A stretch of DNA of 54,753 nt from Oscillospiraceae bacterium (lineage in GTDB: Bacteria > Bacillota > Clostridia > Oscillospirales > Oscillospiraceae), in the NCBI GenBank assembly GCA_009779845.1, contig WRBE01000012.1, forward strand, positions 1 through 54,753, read 5' to 3'. Of the stretch, positions 8,646 through 17,085 are shown in pieces. Position 1 is the stretch's first letter. Each line of letters begins with the position of its first letter. A model generated the notes under the pieces. It saw nothing but the letters and a program-made list of their open reading frames with translations. It ran no database searches and was not told the origin of the DNA. The translations under genes were made by a program, and so were the position numbers.

Positions 8646-9799
8646 AATACGGCCTAAACCCCCACCAAGTCCCAGCCAGCTTATCGGCCACAGGGCCTAT
8701 GCCCCTTGAAGTGTTGAGCGGTCGTCCGGGGTATATCAACTTTATGGATGCGTTAAACGCTTGGCAGTTGGTACAGGAACTAAAAGTTGCCACTGGCCTG
8801 CCGTCTGCGGCCTCGTTTAAGCATGTAAGCCCTGCCGGTGTCGGCGTTGGTCTGCCTTTGACCGACACGTTGGCGAAGGCATATTTTGTAGATGACCTGA
8901 CCCTCACGCCGCTGGCCTCTGCATACGCTCGTGCGCGGGGAGCAGACCGGCTTTGCTCTTACGGCGACTGGGTGGCCCTGTCTGATCCTTGTGACGTGGA
9001 AACGGCAACCCTGCTTGCCCGTGAGGTGTCCGATGGCGTTATCGCACCGAGCTATGACCCAGCGGCCCTAGAGATACTGCAAGCCAAACGGAAAGGCAAC
9101 TACAATGTGGTTCAAATAGACCCCGACTATAAGCCCCCCGCTGTGGAACGGCGGGAGATTTTTGGCTTGACCTTTGAACAGGGCCAAAATGACGTGCTTA
9201 TCACCCAAGACATGTTCCAACACGTAGTCACCAAGGCGACACACTTACCGGAATCTGTGTTGCTAGACATGCTCATCGCCCAAATCACTCTGAAATACAC
9301 CCAATCCAACTCTGTTTGCTATGTGTTGGATGGCCAGACCATCGGTATCGGTGCCGGTGGGCAGAGCCGCATCCATTGCACCCGACTGGCGGGGGATAAG
9401 GCCAACCATTGGTGGCTACGGCAGCACCTCCAAGTGTTAGACCTCCCATTCCGATCCGACCTGTCCCGCCCTGCGCGAGACAACGCCATTGATATCTACC
9501 TCTCCTCAGACGAGTGGCCCACGCTTCTGGCAGAGGGCGCATGGGAAGAGACATTTACCCACCGGCCCGAACCCCTCACAGCAGAAGAGAAGACAGCGTG
9601 GCTCGGCACCCTCACTGGCGTAACCGTGGGGTCGGATGCATTCTTCCCTTTCGGCGACAACGTAGAGCGGGCGAGGCGGAGCGGGGTTTGCTACATCGTC
9701 CAGCCCGGCGGCAGTGTCCGGGACGACCATGTGATTGCAATGTGTAATAAATACGGGATCGCTATGGTGTTCACTGGCGTGCGATTATTCCATCATTAA
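8633..9799 (+). CDS. purH: AICAR transformylase, PurH C-terminal domain only
   Basis: Formylates AICAR to FAICAR with 10-formyl-THF. The 388-residue protein covers only the AICARFT part of PurH: it begins RELKYGLNPHQ, which in bifunctional PurH sits after the cyclohydrolase domain, and contains AASFKHVSPAG (Lys-His catalytic element), QSNSVCYVLDGQTIGIGAGGQSR and the C-terminal DAFFPF motif. A GAGGTGA ribosome site lies inside the end of the preceding gene. Absence of the cyclohydrolase half is consistent with the PurO-like gene upstream. Confidence 0.93.
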   Translation: MRELKYGLNPHQVPASLSATGPMPLEVLSGRPGYINFMDALNAWQLVQELKVATGLPSAASFKHVSPAGVGVGLPLTDTLAKAYFVDDLTLTPLASAYARARGADRLCSYGDWVALSDPCDVETATLLAREVSDGVIAPSYDPAALEILQAKRKGNYNVVQIDPDYKPPAVERREIFGLTFEQGQNDVLITQDMFQHVVTKATHLPESVLLDMLIAQITLKYTQSNSVCYVLDGQTIGIGAGGQSRIHCTRLAGDKANHWWLRQHLQVLDLPFRSDLSRPARDNAIDIYLSSDEWPTLLAEGAWEETFTHRPEPLTAEEKTAWLGTLTGVTVGSDAFFPFGDNVERARRSGVCYIVQPGGSVRDDHVIAMCNKYGIAMVFTGVRLFHH

Positions 9800-9811
9800 A
9801 GGGGTGCGTGT

Positions 9812-11068
9812 ATGAACGTCCTACTCATTGGCGGCGGCGGGCGGGAACACGCCATCGCTGTGGCATTATCCAAAAGTCCCAAGTTAACAAAACTCTATTG
9901 CGCCCCCGGCAACGGCGGCATTGCACAGGTGGCGACCTGTGTGCCCATCAAAGCCACAGATATTTCTGAGATGGCGGACTTTGCCAAGAGGGAAGCCATT
10001 GACTTCGTTGTCGTCACCCCGGACGATCCCTTGGCCCTCGGTATGGTGGATGCGTTGACAGAGGCGGGCATCTCCGCCTTCGGCCCCACAAAAGCCGCAG
10101 CGATGGTAGAGAGTAGTAAGGCTTTCTCCAAGGCCCTCATGGCAAAATACAACATCCCCACCGCCGCATATCGGGTCTTTGGCGGTGACGTGGCCGAAGC
10201 GGTGGCCTATATCCACGAACAAGGCGCCCCCATCGTGGTAAAATGCGACGGTCTGGCTCTTGGTAAAGGCGTGGTGGTGGCCCAAACCGTGGAAGAAGCG
10301 GAACAAGCAGTCCGTGCCATGATGGAGGACAAGCAGTTCGGCGACAGCGGTTCCAAAGTGGTCATCGAAGCCTGTATGACCGGGCCGGAGGTTACCGTGC
10401 TGGCCTTCACTGACGGTAAGACCATCTGCCCCATGCCCGCCGCCCAAGACCACAAGCGAGTCTTTGACCACGACCAAGGCCCCAACACTGGAGGCATGGG
10501 CGCATTCTGCCCCAGTCTAAACTATACGCCGGAACTTGCCAAGTGTTGCATGGACACCATCTTCCGCCCCACGGTGGACGCTATGGGCAAAGAGGGCCGC
10601 CCCTTCCAAGGGGTTCTCTACTTCGGCCTGATGCTTACTCCGGACGGCCCCAAAGTCATCGAATATAACGCCCGCTTCGGCGACCCGGAGACACAGCCCC
10701 TGCTGGCACTACTGGAAACAGACTTACTGGACATTTTCCAAGCCGTAGTAGAAGGGCGGCTGGATGAAATGACCATTCAATGGAGCGAGAAATCCGCTTG
10801 CTGTGTCGTCTTGGCCAGTGGTGGCTATCCCGGTAAATACGAGACTGGGAAGCCCATCTTTGGCCTTGATCAAGCCCCAGAAGGCGCACAAATCCACCAC
10901 GCCGGAACCCGCTGGGACGGCGACACCTACCAAACCGCTGGCGGCCGCGTCCTCGGTGTCACCGCTGTAGGGGACACACTGGAGCAAGCCGTGGAGCAGG
11001 CCTACAAGACCGTGCCCCTCATACAATTTGAGGGAATGCACTATCGCAGGGATATTGGGAGGAAGTAG
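9812..11068 (+). CDS. purD: Phosphoribosylamine-glycine ligase
   Basis: Joins glycine to phosphoribosylamine with ATP (step 2). The 418-residue ATP-grasp enzyme shows the N-terminal LLIGGGGREHA nucleotide-fold motif, PGNGGI, the ATP-grasp loop VVKCDGLALGKGVVV (about 140-155), DHKRVFDHDQGPNTGGMGA and EYNARFGDPETQ metal/ATP residues. The start has an AAAGGGGTG ribosome site. It is the last gene of the forward pur operon, so the immediate consumer of the PurF product is co-transcribed with it. Confidence 0.96.
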   Translation: MNVLLIGGGGREHAIAVALSKSPKLTKLYCAPGNGGIAQVATCVPIKATDISEMADFAKREAIDFVVVTPDDPLALGMVDALTEAGISAFGPTKAAAMVESSKAFSKALMAKYNIPTAAYRVFGGDVAEAVAYIHEQGAPIVVKCDGLALGKGVVVAQTVEEAEQAVRAMMEDKQFGDSGSKVVIEACMTGPEVTVLAFTDGKTICPMPAAQDHKRVFDHDQGPNTGGMGAFCPSLNYTPELAKCCMDTIFRPTVDAMGKEGRPFQGVLYFGLMLTPDGPKVIEYNARFGDPETQPLLALLETDLLDIFQAVVEGRLDEMTIQWSEKSACCVVLASGGYPGKYETGKPIFGLDQAPEGAQIHHAGTRWDGDTYQTAGGRVLGVTAVGDTLEQAVEQAYKTVPLIQFEGMHYRRDIGRK

Positions 11069-11349
11069 GTGTAAAGAAGGCAATAGCGGTGAGGCATTTA
11101 CGGCTATTTGACAGACGGATTTTGAGGCGAATGACGGCCTTGAAATCCGTCTTTGCGATTGCAGACAGCAAATTGCACAAAAGAGTACAGGAAACTTTGA
11201 GGAAGATGACATATGGAAATGTGATGCAGTTTATGATATGCTTGCGGCGGTAAGAGAAAACATATATGCGGCGAAATGAAACAATCAATTTATTGTTATG
11301 GCGAAGAACTGTATCAGCGGTAATGATTTTGGGATTGTAACTTTCAGTA
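11069..11349 (+). other. AT-rich intergenic stretch, possible gene remnant
   Basis: About 280 bases separate purD from its terminator. No intact gene was found. One frame reads without a stop from about 11115 to the TGA at about 11276 and contains acidic, helix-like sequence (for example NFEEDDIWKCDAVYDML), but it has no plausible start and no recognised family. It may be a decayed gene end or simple spacer. Confidence 0.3.
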
Positions 11350-11352
11350 GGC

Positions 11353-11396
11353 AAAACCCGAACAGCACAGGGCTCTGTGTTTGTGCGGGTTTTTTT
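11353..11396 (+). terminator. Intrinsic terminator downstream of purD
   Basis: AAAACCCG (11353-11360) pairs with CGGGTTTT (11386-11393), with an inner GCACAG/CTGTG pairing, followed by a run of T residues. It separates the pur operon from the GH84 gene. Confidence 0.85.
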
Positions 11397-11499
11397 GTTT
11401 CAAAAAATTAGTAAAGATAGGGTGATTTTTATTAGGAAACAACAGCGCAAAATAGCAGCCACAGGGAATGAACTTATTTTATTACAAGGAGAATGACAC

Positions 11500-14400
11500 A
11501 TGAAAAACAGAGTAAGAGTTAGCAGAAGAGTATTGACGATGCTGTTAGCGGTGATTATGGTGTTATCCATTGCGCCAATCAACGCTTTGGTAGATGACGC
11601 CTCACCGTACGTGGAGGCGCTCCCGCTCAGTAGTGTCAGCAACACACCTATGCCACCCAGAGCACAAGACCTGATTGGTGCCGGTGGCCTACCAACCGGC
11701 TACTTAATTTACCCCACGCCCCAAAGCATTCAATACCTAGCCGGTGGTTTCGTGATGGATGCGGCAAATGTCATCATCACCCCCGGGGCCAGCGACGCTA
11801 CGAGAAACAGAATTACCACTATTTTAGAGGATGCCGGGATATCGAACATTACCATTTCCCAAGCCCTCATCTTGGATCGGCGCAACACCAATGTCATTCT
11901 GGGCATCGTGGATGATTGTCCACAGATTACAGCATATTTTGATGCCATCAATTTTGCGGACACCTCCGCCTTAGACCCGGTACCGGGCACTTATGACGGG
12001 TATGTTCTCGGTATGCATAATAACGACATTATTATCATGGGCCGCTGTGCCACATCCTTGTTCTACGGCGTGATGACCCTGCGGCAGATGCTGGCCCACG
12101 GCACCACCCTGCGGAACGTATTGATCAACGACTTCGCCGACACCGAAGTGCGGGGCGTTGTGGAAGGGTTTTACGGCGTTCCGTGGTCTCATGAGACACG
12201 CCTCAACATGCTGGAAATGATGGGCGAAAACAGGCTGAATGTCTTCGTCTATGCCCCGAAAGACGACCCCTATCACTTCGGGCCCGGCTGGTACAGGGAG
12301 TATCCCTTAGAAATGCAACAGGAATTTAGAGAATTAGTCGAAGTTGCAAACGCAAACCATGTCTCCTTTGTCTGGACGGTTCACGTTAGTCCGCACATGG
12401 ACTTCTTTAACGGCGATGACGAGTTCAACGCTACCAGACCCATTGTGCAAGGGCGTCAATGGACGGAAAACGACAGACGCGCCGGGCGCAGCGCAACGGC
12501 TGTTGGCAATGTGGGCAGCCCAACCCCGCAAAACTCTGTTGACTTCCCTATCTTTGCCTCCCAACGGTTTATTGACACGTTCTGTGAATACGAAACTTTT
12601 GAGCGGATGTACAGCAAGTTTGACCACATGTATGACTTGGGCATCCGTCAATTTGGATTCTTAATTGATGATATTAACTTTGAGGAAGCACGCTTCAACA
12701 CCCTGTTCCATGTCACCGCTGCCAATAGGCTGGTTGCATGGGGCGAGCGGCAAGAAAGCGAGATTGGGCCGCTACTTCTCTGCCCGGCTTATTATTACCA
12801 ACAAGATATCCAATCCGGCATTCCATGGAGCGGCCGCACCTCTATGCGTACGCTGAGAGGTGACCCATGGGCACCGCCTGTCGTGGTTGTTCCCGCATTT
12901 GCCTCTGGCGGCCCCGCTCCGGGTGCCAACAATGCTGGCGGTGGCAATCAAGAGCCATGGCCAGAGTGGGTAGGGGATGAGGTGACCTACGAGCAACCCG
13001 GTTTGCACCCGGACATCCAGATATTCTACACGGGCACCAGTGTCATGTCCAATATCTTTGGCAACAGCATGAGATGGTTCTATGGTGACCATGTACAAAT
13101 GGGTGTAGGTTCTTTAGCCAATGGTCGTCCCGGCCAGCTGGCGATACCTGCCATCGGCAGCACTTGGGGATATCCGGCCACCGCTGCGAATGTGGCGAAT
13201 GTGCCAGCGGGTAATGTCGTCTGCCCACCGGGACACCCTGACAGTTGTGACCGCTGTGTGGAAGGAAGCAGATGTCGGTGGGAAATGTCCGGCATGTCCC
13301 GCCGCCCCCTTGTCTGGTGGAATTACCCGGTTCATGACTATGACGGGAACAACATCCGCTTGTTCATGGGCCCCACACCAGTGTTGCGGAATGCAGAGGG
13401 TGAAGTCATTGCACAATCCCTCAATCCTGACACAAAAGGCACCATACAAGGTCTTGTCTCCAACCCCATGCAACAGGGACACCTGTCTGAAGTTTCCCTC
13501 TTCGGTGTTGCAGACTTTACATGGAACATGTCCGACTTTGACCCCATACAAAACTGGGAAGATTCCTTCCACTACCTCTTCCCGGAAGTAGCGGAAAGTG
13601 TGTTGACCTTCTCCCAGCACAACCAGTGGCGTGTCGGCGGAACCCCCATGTTCAACAACGTAGAGTCAACCGAACTTCTGCCTTATCTCATCGCATTCCT
13701 AGACACAGTCAGTGAAAACGCAGATATCATTGATGCGAATCCATATGCGACAGGGCTCATGAATCTGGCGAATCTGATTCCTCTGGATCCGGCTCTGTTA
13801 GACCCGGCAGAGGTTCGTGCAGCCGGGGCAGACCTGTTAGCAGAACTAGCGGCATTTGAAGCGGCATCTCTGGACATCTTAGAAAACGGTTCAGATCTGC
13901 TCTTACATGACATTGGCCCTTGGGCAGAGAAAGCGGTTAGTATCATCAACACGATTCGGGCCATCATGGACATGTACGATGCCTATTTTGACAACGATCC
14001 CGTTGCAACTTGGGAAAACTACACCCGGGCACTCGCCGAGCAGTACAATTGGCCGAATATCGTAGCGCCTATGCTCAACGATGGGGTAATTATTGTTGAG
14101 ATCGGCACACAGCGCATCAGACCCTTTGTAAACTTCCTCTTCGCCGCCAGTGATGCGCTGATGGAGTACTATTCGCCTGTCGATGTGCGTGTTAGGGAAG
14201 ATAGCGTATTCACCAACATCCCTGCGCTACAGAACGAACCCATCGACATAGACGAGTTAACACGCACACTTTCATTAGAAGATGTGGAATCTCTCGGTGT
14301 GCATCGCTATGTGGGAATCCAGTTGGATAACCTGCGGAGACTTGCCGATATCGAAATCGAAGGCATCCTGTCCGCCGGGCTGGTTGTGGAGTATTCTGCC

Positions 14401-16998
14401 AACGGCGCAGAGTGGGCAGGGCAACCGGAAACATTCACGGGCCAGCCCATCCGGTATATCCGTATCTTGAATCACACGGATGCGGCAATCTCCATCGCCG
14501 ATTTAGATGCCATCAGCGTCACTGTCCGACCGGGCATCATCCCCACGGGGACGGTAACGACGATCTGTGCCTATGGCCTGCCACTGCCACATCATGAACA
14601 ACATGTAGCAGCCAATTTGATCACATACAGTCTGAATCCGTCCACCGTAGCGAATCAACATCAATCCTTCTGGATGAGCCGCCTTCAATATCCCGGTGAT
14701 ACCATCAACATCCGTTATGACGAACCCCAAACAGTTCACGATATCGCCCTATACTCCGATAACGGCGACAACATTCTTGCAGGCAGAATCTTGGCCTCGG
14801 CAGACGGGGAAAACTGGACCCAAATCATGGCCATCGGTGCCGATATTAGCTTAGAACCCTTCTACGGCAGAAATTACATCGTAGAGCGTGCGTTCTTAGG
14901 CGCAGATGGGATGACGATCCAGTATATTCAAATCATCAACGACACCCCGAGAAACGGCTGGATGCGTCTGCACTCCTTCCGCTTAAACGAGCGGGCGGGA
15001 TACCTGCACGGCACTGTTCCGAATACGGCACTGGAGAACGGACAGCGGGCCCCCACTGTGGTGGACGGCAGAATGAATACCCTGCTCTACGCAGAAACCG
15101 CAAACACCTTGACCTACACCTTGCATGAGTCTACCAATGCCACGGAGTTAATCGTGTTGCAAAACATCTCCTATGTGAACAACGCCCCCATCCGGGCACT
15201 TACAGAGGACGGTTGGATAGACTTAGGCGTACTAGACAGTGCTTTTTGGCGGCATGATATCTCCCAGTTCGGCAGGCTGCTTCAAGTCGAGATCAGTTGG
15301 GATGAGGCCACCGCCCCCGTGATGATTCACGCCATCGGTACCGTTGCGGATATCGACAAAGCGGCCTTGTTAGACCGTATGGCCGTTGTAGAGGCGGACG
15401 AATACCTATCCAATCGTCTTGCCTTAGAATTGCTGATGGCTGAGGCTGTTGCAGACGACCCTCACGCCAGCACCCGTGATGTAGCCATTGCCCACGCCAG
15501 ACTCTTTATAGAGGCAAGGCTGATCACCCTAGAGGTTGTGGGAGAAACGCTGACCCCGGCGTTTGACCCGGATGTCTTTGGGTACGCCGTGACTGTGGCG
15601 CACAACGTAACAGAAATTACCCTCCGTTACACAGCGTCCACAGGCGCAACGGTGGCGATGGAAGGGCCGGTAGACGATCTGGCAGTCGGCTCCAACACCA
15701 TCACCCTAACAGTTACCTCAGGGGATGGTGTGACAGTTGAGGTGTATACTATCGTCGTAACCAGAATGGAAACGCCAGTAGTGACCCATGCGATCACATT
15801 GCGCCTAGCTGGTGGGACATGGCCGACCGGGTTCACACCACCTGCGACAGCCGTGAATGGTGCTCCAATGCCGGCTATCCCCACGCCAGTCCGTGACGGC
15901 TTTACCTTTACTGGCTGGACGCCTGTGCTACCGGAGACAGTGACTCGCCCGGTTACTGCAACCGCCCAATGGACAGCGATCGTAATCCTGGAACCAGAAT
16001 TCGACATCACGGTAGACGACGAATACGGTGAATTAACCATCACCGTAGACCCTGACGGCGACTACGAAGTGACCGTAGACGAAGACGGCAACATCGTCAT
16101 CACGCTACCAGATGCAAATCCGGGTAACGAGATTGTAGTCAATCTGCCAGACGATTGGGATTACGATGTGACCGAAGACGAAGACGGCAACGTGATTGTC
16201 GTAATCACACCGCCGGAAGGCTATGAAATCGTTGAGGGCGAGGACGGAACCCTGCTTGTCCGTCCCGTGCGCGAATTCCACCCGGCGTATATGTTCGGGG
16301 TGCGCAGAGATGGCACCCTCTACTTCGACCCGACGGCCAACATCACCCGTGCGCAAGTAGCGGCGATACTGGCCCGTACGATGATAGATGAGTTTGACTC
16401 AAGCGTACACTCCGACGACTATGAATTGCCGGAAGGCATGGAGAGCTTCGATGAGTTTAGTGACGTAGCCCCGAACAACTGGTTCTACCACTATGTAGCA
16501 TGGGCCTATCACGAAGGGTTGGTACAAGGCATAGGCAGCGGCAGATTTGCCCCGAACGCACTCATCACTCGTGAGCAACTAGCGGCCATGCTGGTGCGTA
16601 CGTTAGATGTTGAAGACAGAGAGACGGCAGTCGGCCCGACGGTGAACTTCCCGGATGCCGGCACCATCAGTACCTGGGCACCTGTCTACGTGTACAATGC
16701 GTTCCGCCAAGGCTGGATGATTGGTGACGCAAACAACAACTTCCGCCCGGTAGAGAACATCATGCGTGCAGAGGTTGCAACAGCGGTGAACCGGATGCTA
16801 AGCCGGGTTGACCACAACGATGTGCTCAGACGCTTAAGCGCATTGCTGCAGCACGAATATCGTGCTGCGACTTTCCCAGACGTAATGGTGACCAACTGGT
16901 TCTTCGCCTCTGTACTGGGTGCGGCAAACGACCACTACTTGTCCAGAGATGGGGAAGGGGATATTAGCTGGAAGTATATTCGCGTCCAGCCGGAATAA
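11500..16998 (+). CDS. Secreted GH84 beta-N-acetylglucosaminidase with SLH anchor
   Basis: An 1832-residue exported enzyme predicted to remove N-acetylglucosamine from glycoconjugates at the cell surface. Order: signal peptide (1-31); GH20b-like N-terminal domain (about 60-200); GH84 barrel from RGVVEGFYGVPWS (218) with the catalytic Asp pair D390-D391 in FLIDDIN and WWNYPVHDYD later; helical region; two discoidin-like segments (about 890-1165); FIVAR-like segment (1285-1345); cadherin-like sandwich (1342-1425); InlB/Flg_new-type repeat (1431-1490); acidic repeats (1500-1588); three SLH repeats (1590-1832). A roughly 75-residue insert with C575, C583, C586 and C592 interrupts the catalytic domain before WWNYPV. 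AAGGAGAA precedes the ATG. Substrate (mucin, hyaluronan, O-GlcNAc protein) cannot be told from sequence. Confidence 0.93.
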   Translation: MKNRVRVSRRVLTMLLAVIMVLSIAPINALVDDASPYVEALPLSSVSNTPMPPRAQDLIGAGGLPTGYLIYPTPQSIQYLAGGFVMDAANVIITPGASDATRNRITTILEDAGISNITISQALILDRRNTNVILGIVDDCPQITAYFDAINFADTSALDPVPGTYDGYVLGMHNNDIIIMGRCATSLFYGVMTLRQMLAHGTTLRNVLINDFADTEVRGVVEGFYGVPWSHETRLNMLEMMGENRLNVFVYAPKDDPYHFGPGWYREYPLEMQQEFRELVEVANANHVSFVWTVHVSPHMDFFNGDDEFNATRPIVQGRQWTENDRRAGRSATAVGNVGSPTPQNSVDFPIFASQRFIDTFCEYETFERMYSKFDHMYDLGIRQFGFLIDDINFEEARFNTLFHVTAANRLVAWGERQESEIGPLLLCPAYYYQQDIQSGIPWSGRTSMRTLRGDPWAPPVVVVPAFASGGPAPGANNAGGGNQEPWPEWVGDEVTYEQPGLHPDIQIFYTGTSVMSNIFGNSMRWFYGDHVQMGVGSLANGRPGQLAIPAIGSTWGYPATAANVANVPAGNVVCPPGHPDSCDRCVEGSRCRWEMSGMSRRPLVWWNYPVHDYDGNNIRLFMGPTPVLRNAEGEVIAQSLNPDTKGTIQGLVSNPMQQGHLSEVSLFGVADFTWNMSDFDPIQNWEDSFHYLFPEVAESVLTFSQHNQWRVGGTPMFNNVESTELLPYLIAFLDTVSENADIIDANPYATGLMNLANLIPLDPALLDPAEVRAAGADLLAELAAFEAASLDILENGSDLLLHDIGPWAEKAVSIINTIRAIMDMYDAYFDNDPVATWENYTRALAEQYNWPNIVAPMLNDGVIIVEIGTQRIRPFVNFLFAASDALMEYYSPVDVRVREDSVFTNIPALQNEPIDIDELTRTLSLEDVESLGVHRYVGIQLDNLRRLADIEIEGILSAGLVVEYSANGAEWAGQPETFTGQPIRYIRILNHTDAAISIADLDAISVTVRPGIIPTGTVTTICAYGLPLPHHEQHVAANLITYSLNPSTVANQHQSFWMSRLQYPGDTINIRYDEPQTVHDIALYSDNGDNILAGRILASADGENWTQIMAIGADISLEPFYGRNYIVERAFLGADGMTIQYIQIINDTPRNGWMRLHSFRLNERAGYLHGTVPNTALENGQRAPTVVDGRMNTLLYAETANTLTYTLHESTNATELIVLQNISYVNNAPIRALTEDGWIDLGVLDSAFWRHDISQFGRLLQVEISWDEATAPVMIHAIGTVADIDKAALLDRMAVVEADEYLSNRLALELLMAEAVADDPHASTRDVAIAHARLFIEARLITLEVVGETLTPAFDPDVFGYAVTVAHNVTEITLRYTASTGATVAMEGPVDDLAVGSNTITLTVTSGDGVTVEVYTIVVTRMETPVVTHAITLRLAGGTWPTGFTPPATAVNGAPMPAIPTPVRDGFTFTGWTPVLPETVTRPVTATAQWTAIVILEPEFDITVDDEYGELTITVDPDGDYEVTVDEDGNIVITLPDANPGNEIVVNLPDDWDYDVTEDEDGNVIVVITPPEGYEIVEGEDGTLLVRPVREFHPAYMFGVRRDGTLYFDPTANITRAQVAAILARTMIDEFDSSVHSDDYELPEGMESFDEFSDVAPNNWFYHYVAWAYHEGLVQGIGSGRFAPNALITREQLAAMLVRTLDVEDRETAVGPTVNFPDAGTISTWAPVYVYNAFRQGWMIGDANNNFRPVENIMRAEVATAVNRMLSRVDHNDVLRRLSALLQHEYRAATFPDVMVTNWFFASVLGAANDHYLSRDGEGDISWKYIRVQPE
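16003..16270 (+). repeat. Acidic tandem repeat linker in the GH84 protein
   Basis: About 90 residues are built from degenerate units of the type YEVTVDEDGNIVIT / YDVTEDEDGNVIVV / YEIVEGEDGTLLVR. The units are very rich in Asp and Glu and sit between the InlB-like repeat and the SLH domains. They may be a stalk or a calcium-responsive spacer. Confidence 0.8.
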
Positions 16999-17046
16999 TC
17001 CCAGCCCCATTGCAACGCGATAAACCACAGGATAACAAAATATTTA

Positions 17047-17084
17047 TGGACACCCCCTGCATATACATTGCTAGGGGGTGTCCA
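17047..17084 (+). promoter_or_regulatory. Perfect hairpin covering the flippase ribosome site
   Basis: Arms TGGACACCCCCT (17047-17058) and AGGGGGTGTCCA (17073-17084) are perfect complements with a 14-base loop. The right arm contains the Shine-Dalgarno AGGGGGTG for the ATG at 17086, so pairing would hide the ribosome site. There is no T run after it, so it is not a typical terminator. Confidence 0.75.
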
Positions 17085-17085
17085 C

